DNA of 64,000 bases from Excoecaria cochinchinensis (GCA_947683425.1 CANTUQ010000106.1:5641001-5705000), one strand, 5' to 3'; counted from the stretch's first letter, positions 26,998 through 39,197 are shown. Program-made: numbers and translations. Notes: generated from the letters alone by a model not told the origin.

Positions 26998-29353
26998 TCT
27001 GTTCGTTTACGTTTTGGTTTCAAGGTTTTTATTTTTTTTTTCAAAAAAAAAACAGAAACGTGTTTGGCTGGAACTCAGCAATTTTGGATTTCTTAAAACT
27101 TTTGAGAAGTGTTTTCCTACTCAAAAACGGAAAATAAAAATCTATAAAAGATGGATTTTCATGTTTTAGGTTAACCACTTCTTCCAAAAATATAATACCG
27201 AGACCATCTTTCTTCATCAAGCTACAGCCGCCGGTGCCGCCATTGACGACCAACTTCCGTCGATTTTCATTGGCTCAGGTAAATTATATTTTTTTTCTTT
27301 TCTGAATTATGCTGTTCGTCGACCCTATTGGGTTTCTTCTGTTGCTTCTTTGCTTTTTCCCTTACCCATTGCCATTGATACACAACTCAGAATATGAACT
27401 CTGCATTTTTTGTGATATCTTTACATAACTTGCATAGTTTTAATCCTATTTCGGGCAATGTTTCTTTTTCTAGTTTTGAATATGTTTTTTTCTAGTTTCT
27501 TTTGGTCTTACTTGAAATTCTACTGGTTTTTCTTATTTTGTTTTGATACTACTGATGTCCTGTATGACTGAAATGGGAACAACTATTACTAATGATTTTA
27601 CACAAAAAGGGCAAAAGAGAGTCCTAGTGGGGTCATCATAATCTATCCAACAGGATCAATTAGCAATGGAATTGGTAGGATTTTGGGAAGAACTTGAGTT
27701 GAGATTGAGATCAGAAATAGTGTTATTGTTGGCGTTGGCCGTCGAGTTACCCTTAGATAGCCTCTGTTTCTGCTCAGATAGTGGTGCTTCATTCTTCTAG
27801 TTAATGAGCTGTGCTTTCTTCCTTAGCTTTTCATTCTCCTTCATTATGTATCAGTTCTGTAGGTACAGCTTAGAGTTCAATCTTTCCATATCTATTAAAT
27901 ATGAACTTTTCAAGACTGCCTGTAATGCCCTTGAAACCAAAAACAGCAGTTTGTTTATCCCTTTTATCTCTTTATTTATTTATGCGTTATATACTGGATT
28001 TTTGTACTGTATTTAGCTATACTTTACCCACTTGCTTGAGGTTAGTATCCTAATAATTAAGGAACATGTGGGCTCTTTATAGTTGCTTTCCAATTCATTC
28101 AGCCAGAGTTATATACGAAGGAAGGTTATTTTGAATGGTAGAAAATCTTTCTCAAGAGTCTCAGCTGTCAGTCAGACTAGTCCTTGTGGAACATAAATAT
28201 AATAATAAAAAAAAAGTAATCATCCCTAAAGAATAATTGGAAATAATAATAGTGGTTGTAATTTTTGTTAAAACGAGAGTTGTGAATTGGGTGATTATAC
28301 AGCTGCATATAGGATAGCAAGTTGTACTGTTGGCTATCCATAGCCCGGTAAGTAGAAAATTAAATATGGGGCTATGCTCTTATTAAATGTCTTCTTCCTA
28401 TATAATATTTATATTTATATGGCCTCAACTACCACTGCTTTTGTTTTATTAGTACAATATTCAAATTTAAATTTGCAAATTTGCAAAAATAGCAATTTAT
28501 TACTAACAAAAGAGTATATTAGGTTACCTTCCTTAGTAAGGTACAACACATAAGGCAACATTTTAATAATAGTATAGGAATAATAATAATAATAATATAT
28601 TATATGTGAAGACAAAATGCTCACATCTATATAAAACGACACACAAATTGCCCTCAGAGAATCACAAAATGACATAAAAGAAATTAAAAATTTCTGAATA
28701 TAATTGAGAAGGAAAAAGTAATGTATACAACCAAGTTAGATTACCAGTACTGTATTATAAATTTTAGATAAAATATAAAAAAATAGATATGCTTCAAAAT
28801 GACCTCAATCATTTTGCACTTTTTTTTAATCCATCAAATTATTTTGAAATTAATTAGTTTGCTCTCTTTTGGTTGCTTAAAATATTCGCCCATCTTTTGC
28901 AAACGGATCCCCTAAATTTAATAGTTATAGTTCATTGAAACTTACTAGTCTTTCGTTCAATTTCATTCAATTTAATAGTTATAGTATTCAATTTCATTCA
29001 ATTTAATAGTTATAGTTCATTGAAGCTTGCTAGTCTTTCATTCAATTTCTATAGTTCTCATGACTCACTTCATTATTCCCTCAATATGCTTATAAATCAT
29101 TATAACTATATTCTAAATGAGAATTTAATGCTTCTTTCTCCCTAACTTTTAGTAGAGAGTAAATTTGGACATATTTATCATAAGAATATGGATTTTATTT
29201 GTTTAGGGGACTATCACTTTAATATATTTATGTTATGCAGAAAAATATAGCTAGGAATGCATCAACTTTGCATTGATTCTCAAGTGATTACAAGTAATTA
29301 GTTAGCTAATTTTTTTTTTTTTTGTGATATGATATTAACTTTATCTTATTTAG

Positions 29354-29916
29354 ATGGAAAATTTAGATCAAGGGTTGAATACAAATGCCGACAATGTTAT
29401 TGAGGTTGAACAAGATAGAGCAATATGGTCTCCACAAATTGAAGATTATTTTATAACATTAATGGTTGAGGAAGTAAATAATGGAAATCTAAAAACAACC
29501 ACTCTAACTAAAAGTGCATGGGCAGGAATTAGAGATCTTATGAAAAAGAAAACTAACCGAGAGTATAGTCCAATTCAATTCAAGAATAAATTTAATACTC
29601 TCAGAAGTCGATGGAAGCATTTAAATAAGTTATTGAAAGAGACAGGAATCGGATATAATTCAATGACTGGTCAAGTTATTGCAAGTGACGACGTATGGCA
29701 AAAATTGTACAAGGTATATTTCTATATTAATGAATTTATTTATTAATTATCATAAGTAGTGTATAATGAGTATTGGGATCAATTTTTAGAATGACATATA
29801 TGTTTATTTTTTGCTAATAGGTAAATAAGATGGCAAGAAAATTTAGAAAAGAAGGTTGTAAGGAATACGGGAAGTTGTGCATTATTTATGGTGATACAAC
29901 TGCTACCGTTTATTAA
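29354..29916 (+). CDS. Harbinger-associated Myb/SANT-like DNA-binding protein
   Basis: Exon 1 29354-29713 (ATG start), intron 29714-29820 (GTATAT...CTAATAG), exon 2 29821-29916. The protein of about 151 residues has WSPQIEDYFITLMVEEVNNG, a SANT-like tri-helix with FKNKFNTLRSRWKHLNKLL and then the conserved second block ending KLCIIYGDTTAT. This is the Myb_DNA-bind_3 type protein that partners the PIF/Harbinger transposase in binding the termini. Both splice sites fit consensus and keep the frame. The frame looks intact, but the partner transposase is truncated. Confidence 0.8.
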
Positions 29917-29938
29917 CTAACCATTACTTTTATAATAG

Positions 29939-30646
29939 AATTGTATTGGAGCTATAGATGGTACACATATTTCTGCACGAATTCCAATCAGTCAACAAAT
30001 TCCATACCGTGGGAAGAAAACAGTACCCACACAAAATATCATGTGTGCTTGCTCATTTGATATGCGATTCACATTTGTCCTGACTGGGTGGGAAGGAACA
30101 GCAAATGACTCAAGAATATTTTTAGAATGTATTTCTAACCCAGCAAATAAATTTCCTATGCCTACACGAGGTAAATATTATCTGGTTGATTCAGGATATG
30201 CTAATATGCCTGGATTTCTTAGTCCATACCGTGGAGAACGCTATCATTTACGTGATTATAGAGAAGGATCAAATCCACAAGGTCCAGAAGAATTATTTAA
30301 TTATATGCATTCTTCGTTACGTAATGTCATAGAACGCTGCTTTGGAGTTTTGAAGGCACGTTTTCCCATTCTCAGAGATATGCCTTCATATGATATAAAG
30401 CGGCAAAAATATATACCTATTGCATGTTGTGTGATTCATAACTTTATTAGAATGCAAAGAAGTATAGACTGTTTATTTGTAGAATATGCAAATGAAAATA
30501 TTGTACTTGTAAATGATCAACAAAATAGTGAAGCCAGCACTTCAGAGTCACGTGAAACGGTTGATATAAATGCAAGTCAACTTCGTCAAATGAACAATAT
30601 TCGAGATGGAATAGCAGAGAGATTGTGGTTAAATTATAATAATTGA
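29939..30646 (+). pseudogene. PIF/Harbinger transposase, C-terminal half (DDE_Tnp_4)
   Basis: The nuclease domain reads GAIDGTH (first catalytic Asp), GWEGTANDSRI (second Asp) and VIERCFGVLKARFP (Glu), then the conserved CCVIHNF. It excises and inserts the element. The frame opens at 29939 right after an AG and has a methionine only at 30041. The N-terminal helix-turn-helix half expected upstream is absent, because only 22 bp separate this frame from the end of the Myb-like gene. An internal deletion has joined the two genes, so the transposase is not functional by itself. Confidence 0.9.
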
Positions 30647-30749
30647 CATTTATATTGTTCTTTTTTTCTTAGATAATCATTTATTTTTCTTGTTATTATA
30701 AATTTTTTTTAATGAATTATGAATTTTATTAAATATTTATTATTCAATA

Positions 30750-30751
<2 letters not shown>

Positions 30752-30830
<79 letters not shown>
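30752..30830. repeat. (TA)n(CA)n microsatellite
   Basis: Compound dinucleotide repeat, TA followed by CA, just downstream of the transposase. Confidence 0.97.
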
Positions 30831-30832
<2 letters not shown>

Positions 30833-30987
30833 ATTATTAGTGAATATTATAAATATTATAATTAAAAATTATGATGCTATTTTAAATTTATAAAACAATT
30901 TTTAAAAAACAAATAACAAAAACTAAAAACAGTTTTTAGATTTTAAAAAACTAAAAACAAAAAACATACAACGTTACCGAACGCACC

Positions 30988-31608
30988 CTTAATTTTTGGT
31001 TTTTTGGTTGCCTCCCCTTTCTCTCTTTTTCACTTTCTATTTATATGATTAAAAATGAAAACCTAATTAATTAAGGAAATAAAATAAATTTAAATCAAAT
31101 TATTAATTATTTAAATTTTAAAACTAAAAAAATCATGAAAATCACAAAAAATAGGGATAAAAAATCAATTTTGGAGAAAAAAATGCCAAAAATATGTTTT
31201 CGGCAGATTTGTGCTGAAAAGACGACCGACGGGTGTCGCTGGGCGAGAGACGCCCGTCGGCGGGCGTGCGCTGAGCGATGCACTATGCACGTAGCGCCCA
31301 TGCATGCTGGGCGACGTGTGCAGCGCTCCGTGTACTGGCCGCGCGCAGCGCCCTGCCGATGCGCACCCGCGGGCTACCGACTGCCGAATTTTTTTTTTAA
31401 ATAACAAATTTTGACCTAAAAAATATTATTTTCCACCCTCTCCTATTTTATTGATTTTATTTTTTAATTTTTATTATTAATTTTTTTATCTCTAAAACGC
31501 AAATTTGATAAGGAAATCATCGCTTCCAACCTTTTTGCCTGTGAATAGGCATCTAATTTCATTATTGGGTAACTCTGATCTGAACTATCTCAAGACGCGG
31601 TATCTACA
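30988..31608 (-). repeat. Tat-2 3' LTR, segment 3 (U3 end)
   Basis: Continues the LTR after Harbinger; matches about 41508-42149. It holds the LTR promoter on the minus strand: TATA (ATATAAATAG complement at about 31038-31048) and upstream of it a GC-rich block (31195-31390) with a hairpin-forming GACGGG...CCCGTC at 31224-31262. It ends in TACA at 31608, which is the TGTA start of the LTR on the minus strand. Confidence 0.9.
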
Positions 31609-31621
31609 GTTGCCCTCAATT
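31609..31621 (-). other. Tat-2 polypurine tract
   Basis: AATTGAGGGCAAC on the minus strand directly before the LTR start. Confidence 0.8.
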
Positions 31622-31741
31622 CTGGAAAAACTACTGCACTAGTGTCAAGTTGAGCCAAAATTCAGAGAACAAAGGAAAGAAATGCGTACCTGAGGCAATC
31701 CTTACCTTTGTTGTATTGAAAATTTATGGCTTGTCACCGTT

Positions 31742-32343
31742 GAGCTGTAGTGTTATCCAACTGTGGCTCGTTCTTAATCATTTTGTTGACCACCTCCGGG
31801 CCTGCACGGCACGTGATTGCTGCCGTCGAGCTGTAGTGTTATCCAACTGTGGCTCGTTCGCAATCATTCTGCTGACCACCTCTGGGCCTGCACGGCATGT
31901 GATTGTTGCCGTCGAGCTGTAGTGTTATCCAACTGTGTCTCGTTCGCAATCATTCTGCTGACCACCTCCAGGCCTGCATGGTATGTGATTGCTGCCGTCG
32001 ATCTATAGTGTTATCCAACTGTGGTTCGTTCCCAATCATTTTGCTGACCACCTCCGGGCTTGCACAGCATGTGATTGCTGCTGTTGAGCTGCAGTGTTAT
32101 CCAACTGTGGCTCATTTGCAATCATTCTGCTGACCACCTCCGGGCCTGCACTGCATGTGATTGCTGCCGTCGAGCTGTAGTGTTATCCAACTATGACTCG
32201 TTTGCAATCATTCTGCTGACCACCTTTGGGCCTGCACGGCATGTGATTACTGCCGTCGACCTGTAGTGTTATCCAACTTTGGCTCGTTTGCAATCATTCT
32301 GTTGACCACCTCTAGGCCTGCACGGTACGTGATTGCATTTGTC
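31742..32343 (-). repeat. Array of seven 86-bp tandem repeats in Tat-2 3'UTR
   Basis: Units start (GAGCTGTAGTGTTATCC block) at 31742, 31828, 31914, 32000, 32086, 32172 and 32258, exactly 86 bp apart. The unit has no similarity by eye to the 74-bp unit of Tat-1, although both lie in the same place of their elements. Confidence 0.95.
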
Positions 32344-32460
32344 CCGCTGGCCTTCATTCGACTTACACGGTGTCCGATTGGTCCCACTGGCCTCCGTTCG
32401 GCTTGCACGGTGTCTGATCTATCCCGCTGGCCTCCGCTCGACTTGCACGGTATCTCCCTA
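32335..32460 (-). repeat. About 41-bp tandem repeat, three units
   Basis: Three units built around TCCCGCTGGCCT...CGACTTGCACGGT follow the 86-bp array directly. Confidence 0.85.
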
Positions 32461-32892
32461 CCAACCACTATCCAATCTGCACGGTGACTCGTTCTTCATC
32501 GTCTTTGCTGGCGCTTATCCTGAACCTCTTTTCCTACAAAAAAGGGGAAAACAAATGTGCAGGGTATATAAAAGAGATGTGTACTTGTGGAAGTACATAT
32601 TTGTTGGCGTCGATGTCAGACGGGTGCCCCCTGAAGGACGATTGGTTGTTCCCTTGAGAAGGATTCGTGGAATCTGAACATCTTCCCCTTGATTACATCG
32701 AGTCATTTTCCAGACTTCTAAAGTGCGGATATCATCTTCTTGCAAAGTTCAGATATCATCCTCTTAAAGATCCCTTACCGACTGTGATATACCAGATACC
32801 GATCCCTCTATCATCTCCAACTGAAGCCTCCTTGTTGGAAAGACCTGTGTGCCTCTTGAGAGGGCTTTGTGCTCGCAGGGAGACTTTGGAAA

Positions 32893-33190
32893 TCTATGCT
32901 CACTGAGAGGCTTAAATGCTCACTGAGAGACTTAGATGCTCACTGAAAGGCTTAAATGCTCACTAAGAGGCTTTGATGCTCATTGAGAGGTTTTGATCCT
33001 CACTGAAAGACTTTGATTGCTCACTAAGAGGCTTTGATGTTGAGCCTCCTGAGGGGAAATGAGATTTGAGCATCCCTAGAGGAAATTAGGTTTGAACCTC
33101 CTAAGAGGAAACGAGATTTGAGCCTCTTGAGAGGAAATTAGATTTAAGCCTCCTGAGAGGAAATTATATTTAATGTTTCGATTCTTGCCT
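32893..33190 (-). repeat. Two short tandem arrays (about 20 bp and about 27 bp units)
   Basis: About seven units of ATGCTCACTGAGAGGCTTAA type (32893-33040) are followed by about five units of GAGCCTCCTGAGAGGAAATT type (33043-33175). Confidence 0.85.
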
Positions 33191-34404
33191 GCAGGCAAAT
33201 GGGTTTCAACGTCTATGGTGTCTCTTAAAATGATTTATTTTTGTAAATTTTTTGGGATTTTCACATTTTGAATGTATTTGAATGTTTACAGTATGTTGGA
33301 TTTTCAAGGCCTTGAAAATATCTTTATTTTGTTTTTGTTTCTGTTTTTGTTTGTCTTGGTTTTGTTTGTGTTTTTTTTTTTAAAGAACTTGTATTCTTTA
33401 TACATTTGAATTTGGGCTTTTGTACACTTATTGTGTGGTGTGTGTAAGCATACATCTTATGGCAGAGAAACTTACCTAATTGCCCCCGGCATGATATGCA
33501 TGAATAGGCTTGCTCTTCTGGGTGTTCCTCTTTGGCGCGGGTCCGTGGGATTCCTTTTTCATGAGGACTTCATCTTGATCTGATTGTCCATCATGGATGA
33601 GCATCGATATTGAGCTGAAATTGTACCTTGGCCTGCTTTTGAGTCCGATTGCCTCTAATTAAAGTACGTGTGGGTAGTCTAGCTTCCCAAAGGATCTTCT
33701 TTTCTGTAAATTTGTGTGATTATGGATTGCCCTCAGCATGGTGTGCCCGGGTAGGCTTATTCTTCCGGGTGTTCCCCCTCTGTATACAAGAAACATATGC
33801 AAAGGATTGTGTGTGCGTATGGAATTATGTGTGTGAAATATATACACAAAGCTATATACAGGAAACATATGCGAAGGATTAATGTACAACAATTATGTGT
33901 ACACAACTATACGTATAAAGGATGGAATGCATGTGATATGCGATTGTGATATGCATGCTAAACATGTGCAAAGAATTATGCGTTACATGTATGCAGAAAT
34001 TATGTACATGCAATGTGTGTGAAGAATTGCATATGCGAGACATATAAAAGGTTCATGCATGTTGGGCATCGTGAAAGGTTACACACTTGCAAAGTTATGC
34101 AAAGAGTACATGCACGTGAGATGCAAAAATAGATAGACCACATCCCAGATGGTTAAGGGATTCGTTGAGGGTATTGCTCATACTGTCTGATGCCCCCAGT
34201 GATCTAGCAGAGTATCACCTTGGCTTGGGAACTCTGAGCCATAAGCCTTTCAGATAGAACTGTCCTGTGTGCATCTTTGCCCCACTGGTCAATGAGCATG
34301 CACCTTTTATCATGAGTTGTATAGTGTTTTGCCCTCAGGAAATCTGACTCTTATCTTACATTTTGTACTATTTGCCTAAAGGGAAGTTATCTGAAGTAAT
34401 GCCG
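33190..34404 (-). other. Tat-2 3' region without recognised gene
   Basis: AT-rich and GT-rich decayed sequence, in the place where Tat-1 has its two cargo genes. A block with ATTGCCCCCGGCATG (33480) recurs in variant form at 33727. No intact frame remains. Confidence 0.5.
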
Positions 34405-34715
34405 CCTTATCGCTCCAGGTATCGGAAGTCATTATTTTAAAGGTAGTGTGCCCCTTGTGGATTTTCACACTAACTTTTTTTTGCGAGAAATGCGTCCCTT
34501 TGGAGATTTTCACAAGACAATGTGCCTAATTTTTGCTTAGAATGGACCTAACCCACTCCAACGGCTTTTATTCATTTATTTTTTAGTAGGACAAACTGCC
34601 TGTTTTTAGGTTTTCACCCTGCCATTTGGCCTAACTTTTGCTTAGAGAGCCAGTTACAGTTTTCATCTCTAATGACCTTTTTTTTTAAGGATATGGCCAC
34701 AAGAAAAGTTAAAGC
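34405..34715 (+). pseudogene. Relic of antisense cargo gene intron in Tat-2
   Basis: CTCCAG/GTATCGG at about 34413, then sequence about 80% alike (by eye) to the Tat-1 antisense intron, with GTCATTATTTTAAAGGTAGTG and GGATTTTCACAC blocks. It runs antisense to Tat-2, as the gene does in Tat-1. So the cargo gene is older than the split of the two families. The flanking exons are decayed. Confidence 0.6.
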
Positions 34716-35340
34716 TACTATCAGAGCCCTCTTCTAGAGTGTTCAGTAGTCATTCATTGAAGCGCTTCCTTCCTAGACAACGGTCGTACTCTTTTGCCTC
34801 TCCTGATGAAAGTGTTGTCCTGTTGTGTACGCTCCATGAGGCTACCTTCTACATTATTGCCTATTGTGCTTGATGATTCAGAGGGATTCAAGATGTAATG
34901 AGGCATCCCCTATCTTTCCAAGATGGCACCTCATCTTCAGCCTTCACCTACAGATATCATAACCTCTGGACACAGCTACCTGTAAAGATTATTATACCGT
35001 AGATCGGAGACTGCACCTTTGCTTCCATAAGTGCATACAATAAGTGGGTGCTTAGTCCCGCGGTTAACGATAGGACCCATCGACTTAGGCATCTGGCCGG
35101 TGAGAATGTTAGCAGAGCATAGCTATTTAATTACATACATTCAATAAAGAACAATATTTTTCTTTTTATAAAAGAACTAGAAGATAATGAACACATGAGT
35201 TGAATTGCCTTAGTTTCATACATTTGCAAAGATTGTGCATATTTCAGAATAATTTCTCTATACATGATCATTATCTAACATAGATTCAAAATGCAAAACT
35301 ACATCTAATCTCAGAGTTGATCTTGTAAGCATCAAACTCC

Positions 35341-35490
35341 TGTCTCCAATCAGCCCTCTCGGGTTTTCTTGATTGGACATTTTCTCTCAAGCCTCTAATT
35401 TTTGCTCAGGGTAACTTTTTTCGGTTTTCACCTTGACAAGGCACTCATTTTTAGCAAGGCCGCCTTTTTTTGGTTTTCAACCAGCGGGAC
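35341..35490 (-). ncRNA. Post-pol hairpin module of Tat-2
   Basis: Same three-module layout as 9957-10100. On the element strand the third module has arms CCAATCA / TGATTGG (35376-35370, 35352-35346) enclosing CCC-GAGA-GGG. The arms differ from Tat-1 at two paired positions that both keep pairing. Confidence 0.6.
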
Positions 35491-35505
35491 TTTTATTCTC
35501 TTCTT

Positions 35506-36262
35506 TTAATTTTTAGTCTTTAGCCAATGGAACCTCTTAATTCTGTAGATGTTGACTGGTTCCTTGAACTCTTTCTCATCACTGTCTATCAGAATCACTG
35601 CCCCCTTGGATAACAAACTTTTTAAGAATAAATGAACCTTCCCTCGTATGTCTGGAACACTCGGTCTCATTTGCTTAAGGACTAAATCTCCCTCTTTCAG
35701 TGATTGTCTTCTGAATTTTTTCAAATGACCGAGCAAGCCTTTTCTAGTAGATCTGGTTGTAATAATAGGCTCACAATCTGTTCTCATCTAATATGTTTGG
35801 CTGCAGCAATCGTTGTTGGTCCCAATTATTTTCTAGAATTTGAGCTTCCATTACTACCCTTGAAGACTTGAGTTCTACTTCAACAGGCAACACTACTGCC
35901 GTCCCATATACTAAGGAATAAGGCGTGGCTCCTGTAGAGGTTCTGACGGTGGTTCTCTAGCTCCAAAGTGTAAAAGGTAGCTTCTCTGCCCAATCCTTGT
36001 AGTTCTGAACTATCTCGACCAAAATCTTCTTAACATTCTCATTAGTAGCTTCTACTGCTCCATCAGCTTGCTGGTGATATGATGAAAACTTGTGATGCTC
36101 AAAGCCATACTTCTACAGTAGCTTCCTAGTTTCAGTCATAAATTGCACCCCATTATCATATTCCTTTCGACGAACTTGTCCATATCCCGAGCGTCGACTT
36201 TCTTGAAGGACTCGGCTTCTACCCACTTGGTGTAGTAGGTGATAGCAACTATGGTGAACCTA
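35506..36262 (-). pseudogene. Tat-2 integrase core and C-terminus
   Basis: The C-terminus has KEGDLVLKQMRPSVPDIRGK and ends at about 35509 in the same way as Tat-1 pol. Upstream, several frames keep integrase core pieces such as GAVEATNENVKKIL (near 36050) and LVYGTAVVLPVEVELKS. Frameshifts and stops make it non-functional. Confidence 0.85.
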
Positions 36263-36545
36263 TGTCTGTTGGAGGCCGTTGGACATGCTTCCCCCATGAT
36301 GTTTATTCTCCAAGCTCAAGCAATCCGTATCCATTGTAAGCCAACCTTGTCTCATGATCTTTTCTGCTAGTATTAAACCGTTCATATAGGCTCCATAAAT
36401 TCTAGCATGAATTTCTTCTATAACCTTCTTAGCTTCTTTCTCGTCCACACATTTCAACTGAATGTCATCGACTTGCCGTTTGTATAGTACACCCATTATG
36501 CAGATAAACCAAGTAGACAGTTTGTGAATCAGTCTTTTGGTCCTT
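36263..36545 (-). pseudogene. Tat-2 integrase zinc-finger region
   Basis: GVLYKRQVDDIQLKCVDEKE, then the H2C2 region MNGLILAEKIMRQGWLTMDTD, homologous to about 8755-8965 of Tat-1 but with gaps. Upstream of it most of RT and both RNase H domains are missing. Confidence 0.85.
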
Positions 36546-36554
36546 TTTCGGTAG

Positions 36555-36650
36555 CCAAGAAGAAAGGCAAAGTACGGGTATACGTAGATTAATGGGATTT
36601 GAACAGAGCTTGCCCCAATGATGACTTTCCTTTGCCCCATATTAGTAATT
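36555..36650 (+). pseudogene. Inverted RT fragment inside Tat-2
   Basis: On the plus strand, opposite to all other Tat-2 coding remains, the sequence reads KKGKVRVYVD and then DLNRACPNDDFPLPHIS, the RT segment seen at about 7003-7090 of Tat-1. A minus-strand copy of the overlapping segment (CICVNYQDLNKPYP) lies at about 36780-36830. The two are separated by T-rich low-complexity sequence. Confidence 0.85.
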
Positions 36651-36779
36651 TTCGGCCACCTACATATCAATTCTTTTCCTTCTCCCTCTCTCCTTTTTTT
36701 TTGTATTTTGTTTTTCTTTTTTTTTTAATTCTTTTTTTAGTTCTTTTGTTCTTTTTTTCTGTTCTTTTTTTTGTGGATA

Positions 36780-37423
36780 AGGTTTGTTCAAATCCTGATA
36801 GTTTACACATATGCACACTCCTCCTCTTCTCGATATTGGGACAACACTGACCAACCAAGTCGGGTGTTGAACTTCAACAAGAAATTTTGGCCTCTTTTCT
36901 GCTTGCTGATCTCTTCTTTAACCTTCTCTACCCATTCTGACCCAAGTCTTCCGAGTTTCTGCTTAACTGATTTATAATCTAGATACATCAGAATGGCATG
37001 TTCAGCGATTTCATGATCGGCTCCTGGCATGTCTTCATAGGTCCAGGCAAAGACTGTTTCATATTTTATTTTAATTCTCTCAAATTTTGATCTTTCTTCA
37101 GGAGTTACATTAGATGCTATCAAGATTTTTTTTGGGTTCTCCAAAGTTTTGAGATTAAACGGAGAAGCATTAATTGAATCAATGTCAAATATGAATGAGT
37201 CATGCTCATGATTATGCATAGTGAAATCATAAGAAATATCACACAAGGAAGCAAAAACATTCATCTTATTAATGAAACTAGAATTAAAAATGTCATTATT
37301 AAATTGTTCAAAAATAAAAAGAACATCTAAATAGTTAACATCTTCCTCTGCTGCTGACACAGATGTTATCGTTAATGGTTCATTGTCATCCTTAAGAACC
37401 GTCTTCCCTTCCCACTTAGGCAC
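36780..37423 (-). pseudogene. Tat-2 pol linker and RT N-terminus
   Basis: From the methionine at 37423: acidic linker, then PFNLKTLENPKKILIASN, TPEERSKFERI, FAWTYEDMPGAD and the start of RT. Homologous to about 6480-7070 of Tat-1. The linker is joined almost directly to the gag zinc-knuckle region upstream, so the protease region is deleted. Confidence 0.9.
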
Positions 37424-37489
37424 TTAATCCATCTTATTCTTTCCCTCTCGCTTTTCTGGGTCAGAGATCTACTTGGAATCAATCAGATC

Positions 37490-38104
37490 TTAAATGGCAT
37501 GTGTCAAGGCCTTGCAATCGTCTATGGTATGCCCAGTGTGCTGGTGGAAGGCACAATACTGATTTGCCTTGTGACTGGACTGTCCCTGGTTTCTGGCGGT
37601 TCTAGCTAGCAATGGCTGTAGCATCCCTTCCTTTATTAGCCTCTTAAGGACCCAAGACAAGGATCTGCCCAAATTAGAGTTGTGCCTCTGAGCCGCTTCA
37701 GTTGCTGACACTTTCCCTGTCCTCTGAGTACCACTATTATTATCATAGCGACTGACTCTTAGACTTGTAAGGTCAGTAATAGTCTTGCTGAGAGGTGCCC
37801 GGGTAGTTTCAAGCTTGGATTTTATAATTTTTTCTTCAAGATCAGCTAGCTTGGTTTCCATGCTTGAAGAACTGGGAAGGTCCATTGACTGTAAAGGCTC
37901 TGGTCCTTTTGCCTTTGCTACTTGCCCGATTGGTAAAACAAGTGGAGCTTTGCCTCTGGGCTCGAAAGTAAATGGAAGTACTGTGGTCATCGCTGTATGA
38001 GCCTTCCTGACCGTGGTCAGTTCAACTTGGTTAAGGGTAGTTGCCATAAGCTGGGCTTGAAGAATGAGTGCCATGGCATCCATACTTTCCTTAATCATGG
38101 CCAA
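37490..38104 (-). pseudogene. gag: Tat-2 gag C-terminal fragment
   Basis: Contains GRSLSWVLKRLIKEGMLQPL and the same zinc-knuckle variant, CAFHQHTGHTIDDC, as Tat-1, ending shortly after it. The main capsid domain is absent, so a large deletion lies upstream as well. Confidence 0.85.
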
Positions 38105-39178
38105 GAGCCTTTTTTAAGTTCGTTGAACCTTCTGCCCATCTCTTGGGCAATTAGGGCATGAGTCTATTCAGTCTGTTGTGAAAGATCAACCATTTTTAAT
38201 GCCTTCAGATGCTCTGGTAAGGATGTTAAATCTTTGTCAGCCAACCCAAACTCTGATCGCTCTTTAGACAACTATCGGGATCCCTAAACCACCGAAGCAA
38301 ATGGTCTACAGTGCATGAAAAGTCAAAGGGTTAGAATGATGCATGTGATGCATGGAATAAACTTATGCATAAGACGACCTATACATGTGAAAATCATATG
38401 CACATAATAGAATGCACACACATAAAGGAAATATATATGTTTTTTTTAACATACATGAATGACACGTAAAGCATGAATATGCAATGCAACATCCACAACC
38501 ACATGCAAGCAGATAGATCCTTCCAATCTTATCACTCCCACACAAGAGGTCATAGTCTCTTTCCTAAGTGGAGTTAGTCCATGGGTTAACAGGGAACCCA
38601 ATGGATACGTATGGTGCACAGTGAAAAACCGACAACATAACCTCTCTTGACTAATGTGCATATGCATGGATTTTGATCATTGTGTATTTAGACAGTCCGA
38701 ATAAATCGACATAGGCCTATCGAGACATAAAAGCCTTTAATTAGGTGACCAATCAAATTATCTGTGTTTGTCCAATACATAATGGTCCATACAACAAGTA
38801 TAGTATTATGGTTCATACCACCTAGGGGAAGTATTTATTTCCATTATATGAGCTTTGGCCAGGGTGAGGATACTTTCAGGCTACCCAAGCATGGTCCCTG
38901 TCAATAGGTCTAGCTCATGCTTAACGATCGGTCGAGTCTCCATTTAATATACCATACGATACGAGGCTTGGGCTGGTGATTATCCTTGACACTTTCCTAT
39001 ATTGAGTGAACATAGGGTCGTGCTTTGGGAATGCACCAAGGCTGATAGAGGGTGCAAACTAGCATAGATCTAAGGCTCTAGTGATATGTAATGCAATTTC
39101 GAAAAGGGAAGAAATTTTAAAATTAAAACTCAAACATATGTTTCAATCAAGGTATTTTCAAAGCGAAGTCTCAGGTAA
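38105..39178 (-). other. Tat-2 leader
   Basis: No gene. The part at about 38860-39080 is related to the Tat-1 leader on the opposite strand, including the segment with GGCTTGGGCTGGTGATTATCC. Confidence 0.7.
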
Positions 39179-39196
39179 TCCCCAGTGGAGTCACCA
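39179..39196 (-). other. Tat-2 primer binding site
   Basis: TGGTGACTCCACTGGGGA on the minus strand, one base from the LTR end; two positions differ from the Tat-1 site. Confidence 0.85.
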
Positions 39197-39197
39197 C

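Larger units (their letters stand above)
26998..30987 (+). mobile_element. PIF/Harbinger-type DNA transposon, internally deleted
   Basis: The boundaries come from comparing the two LTRs of Tat-2: the inserted block runs from 26998 to 30987 with likely TSD CTT. The right end reads, on the reverse strand, GGTGCGTTCGGTAACG, close to PIF/Harbinger termini; the left end TCTGTTCGTTTACG is a diverged partner. It encodes a Myb/SANT-like protein and the C-terminal half of a Harbinger transposase on the same strand. 27260-29350 holds no recognised gene. Confidence 0.85.
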
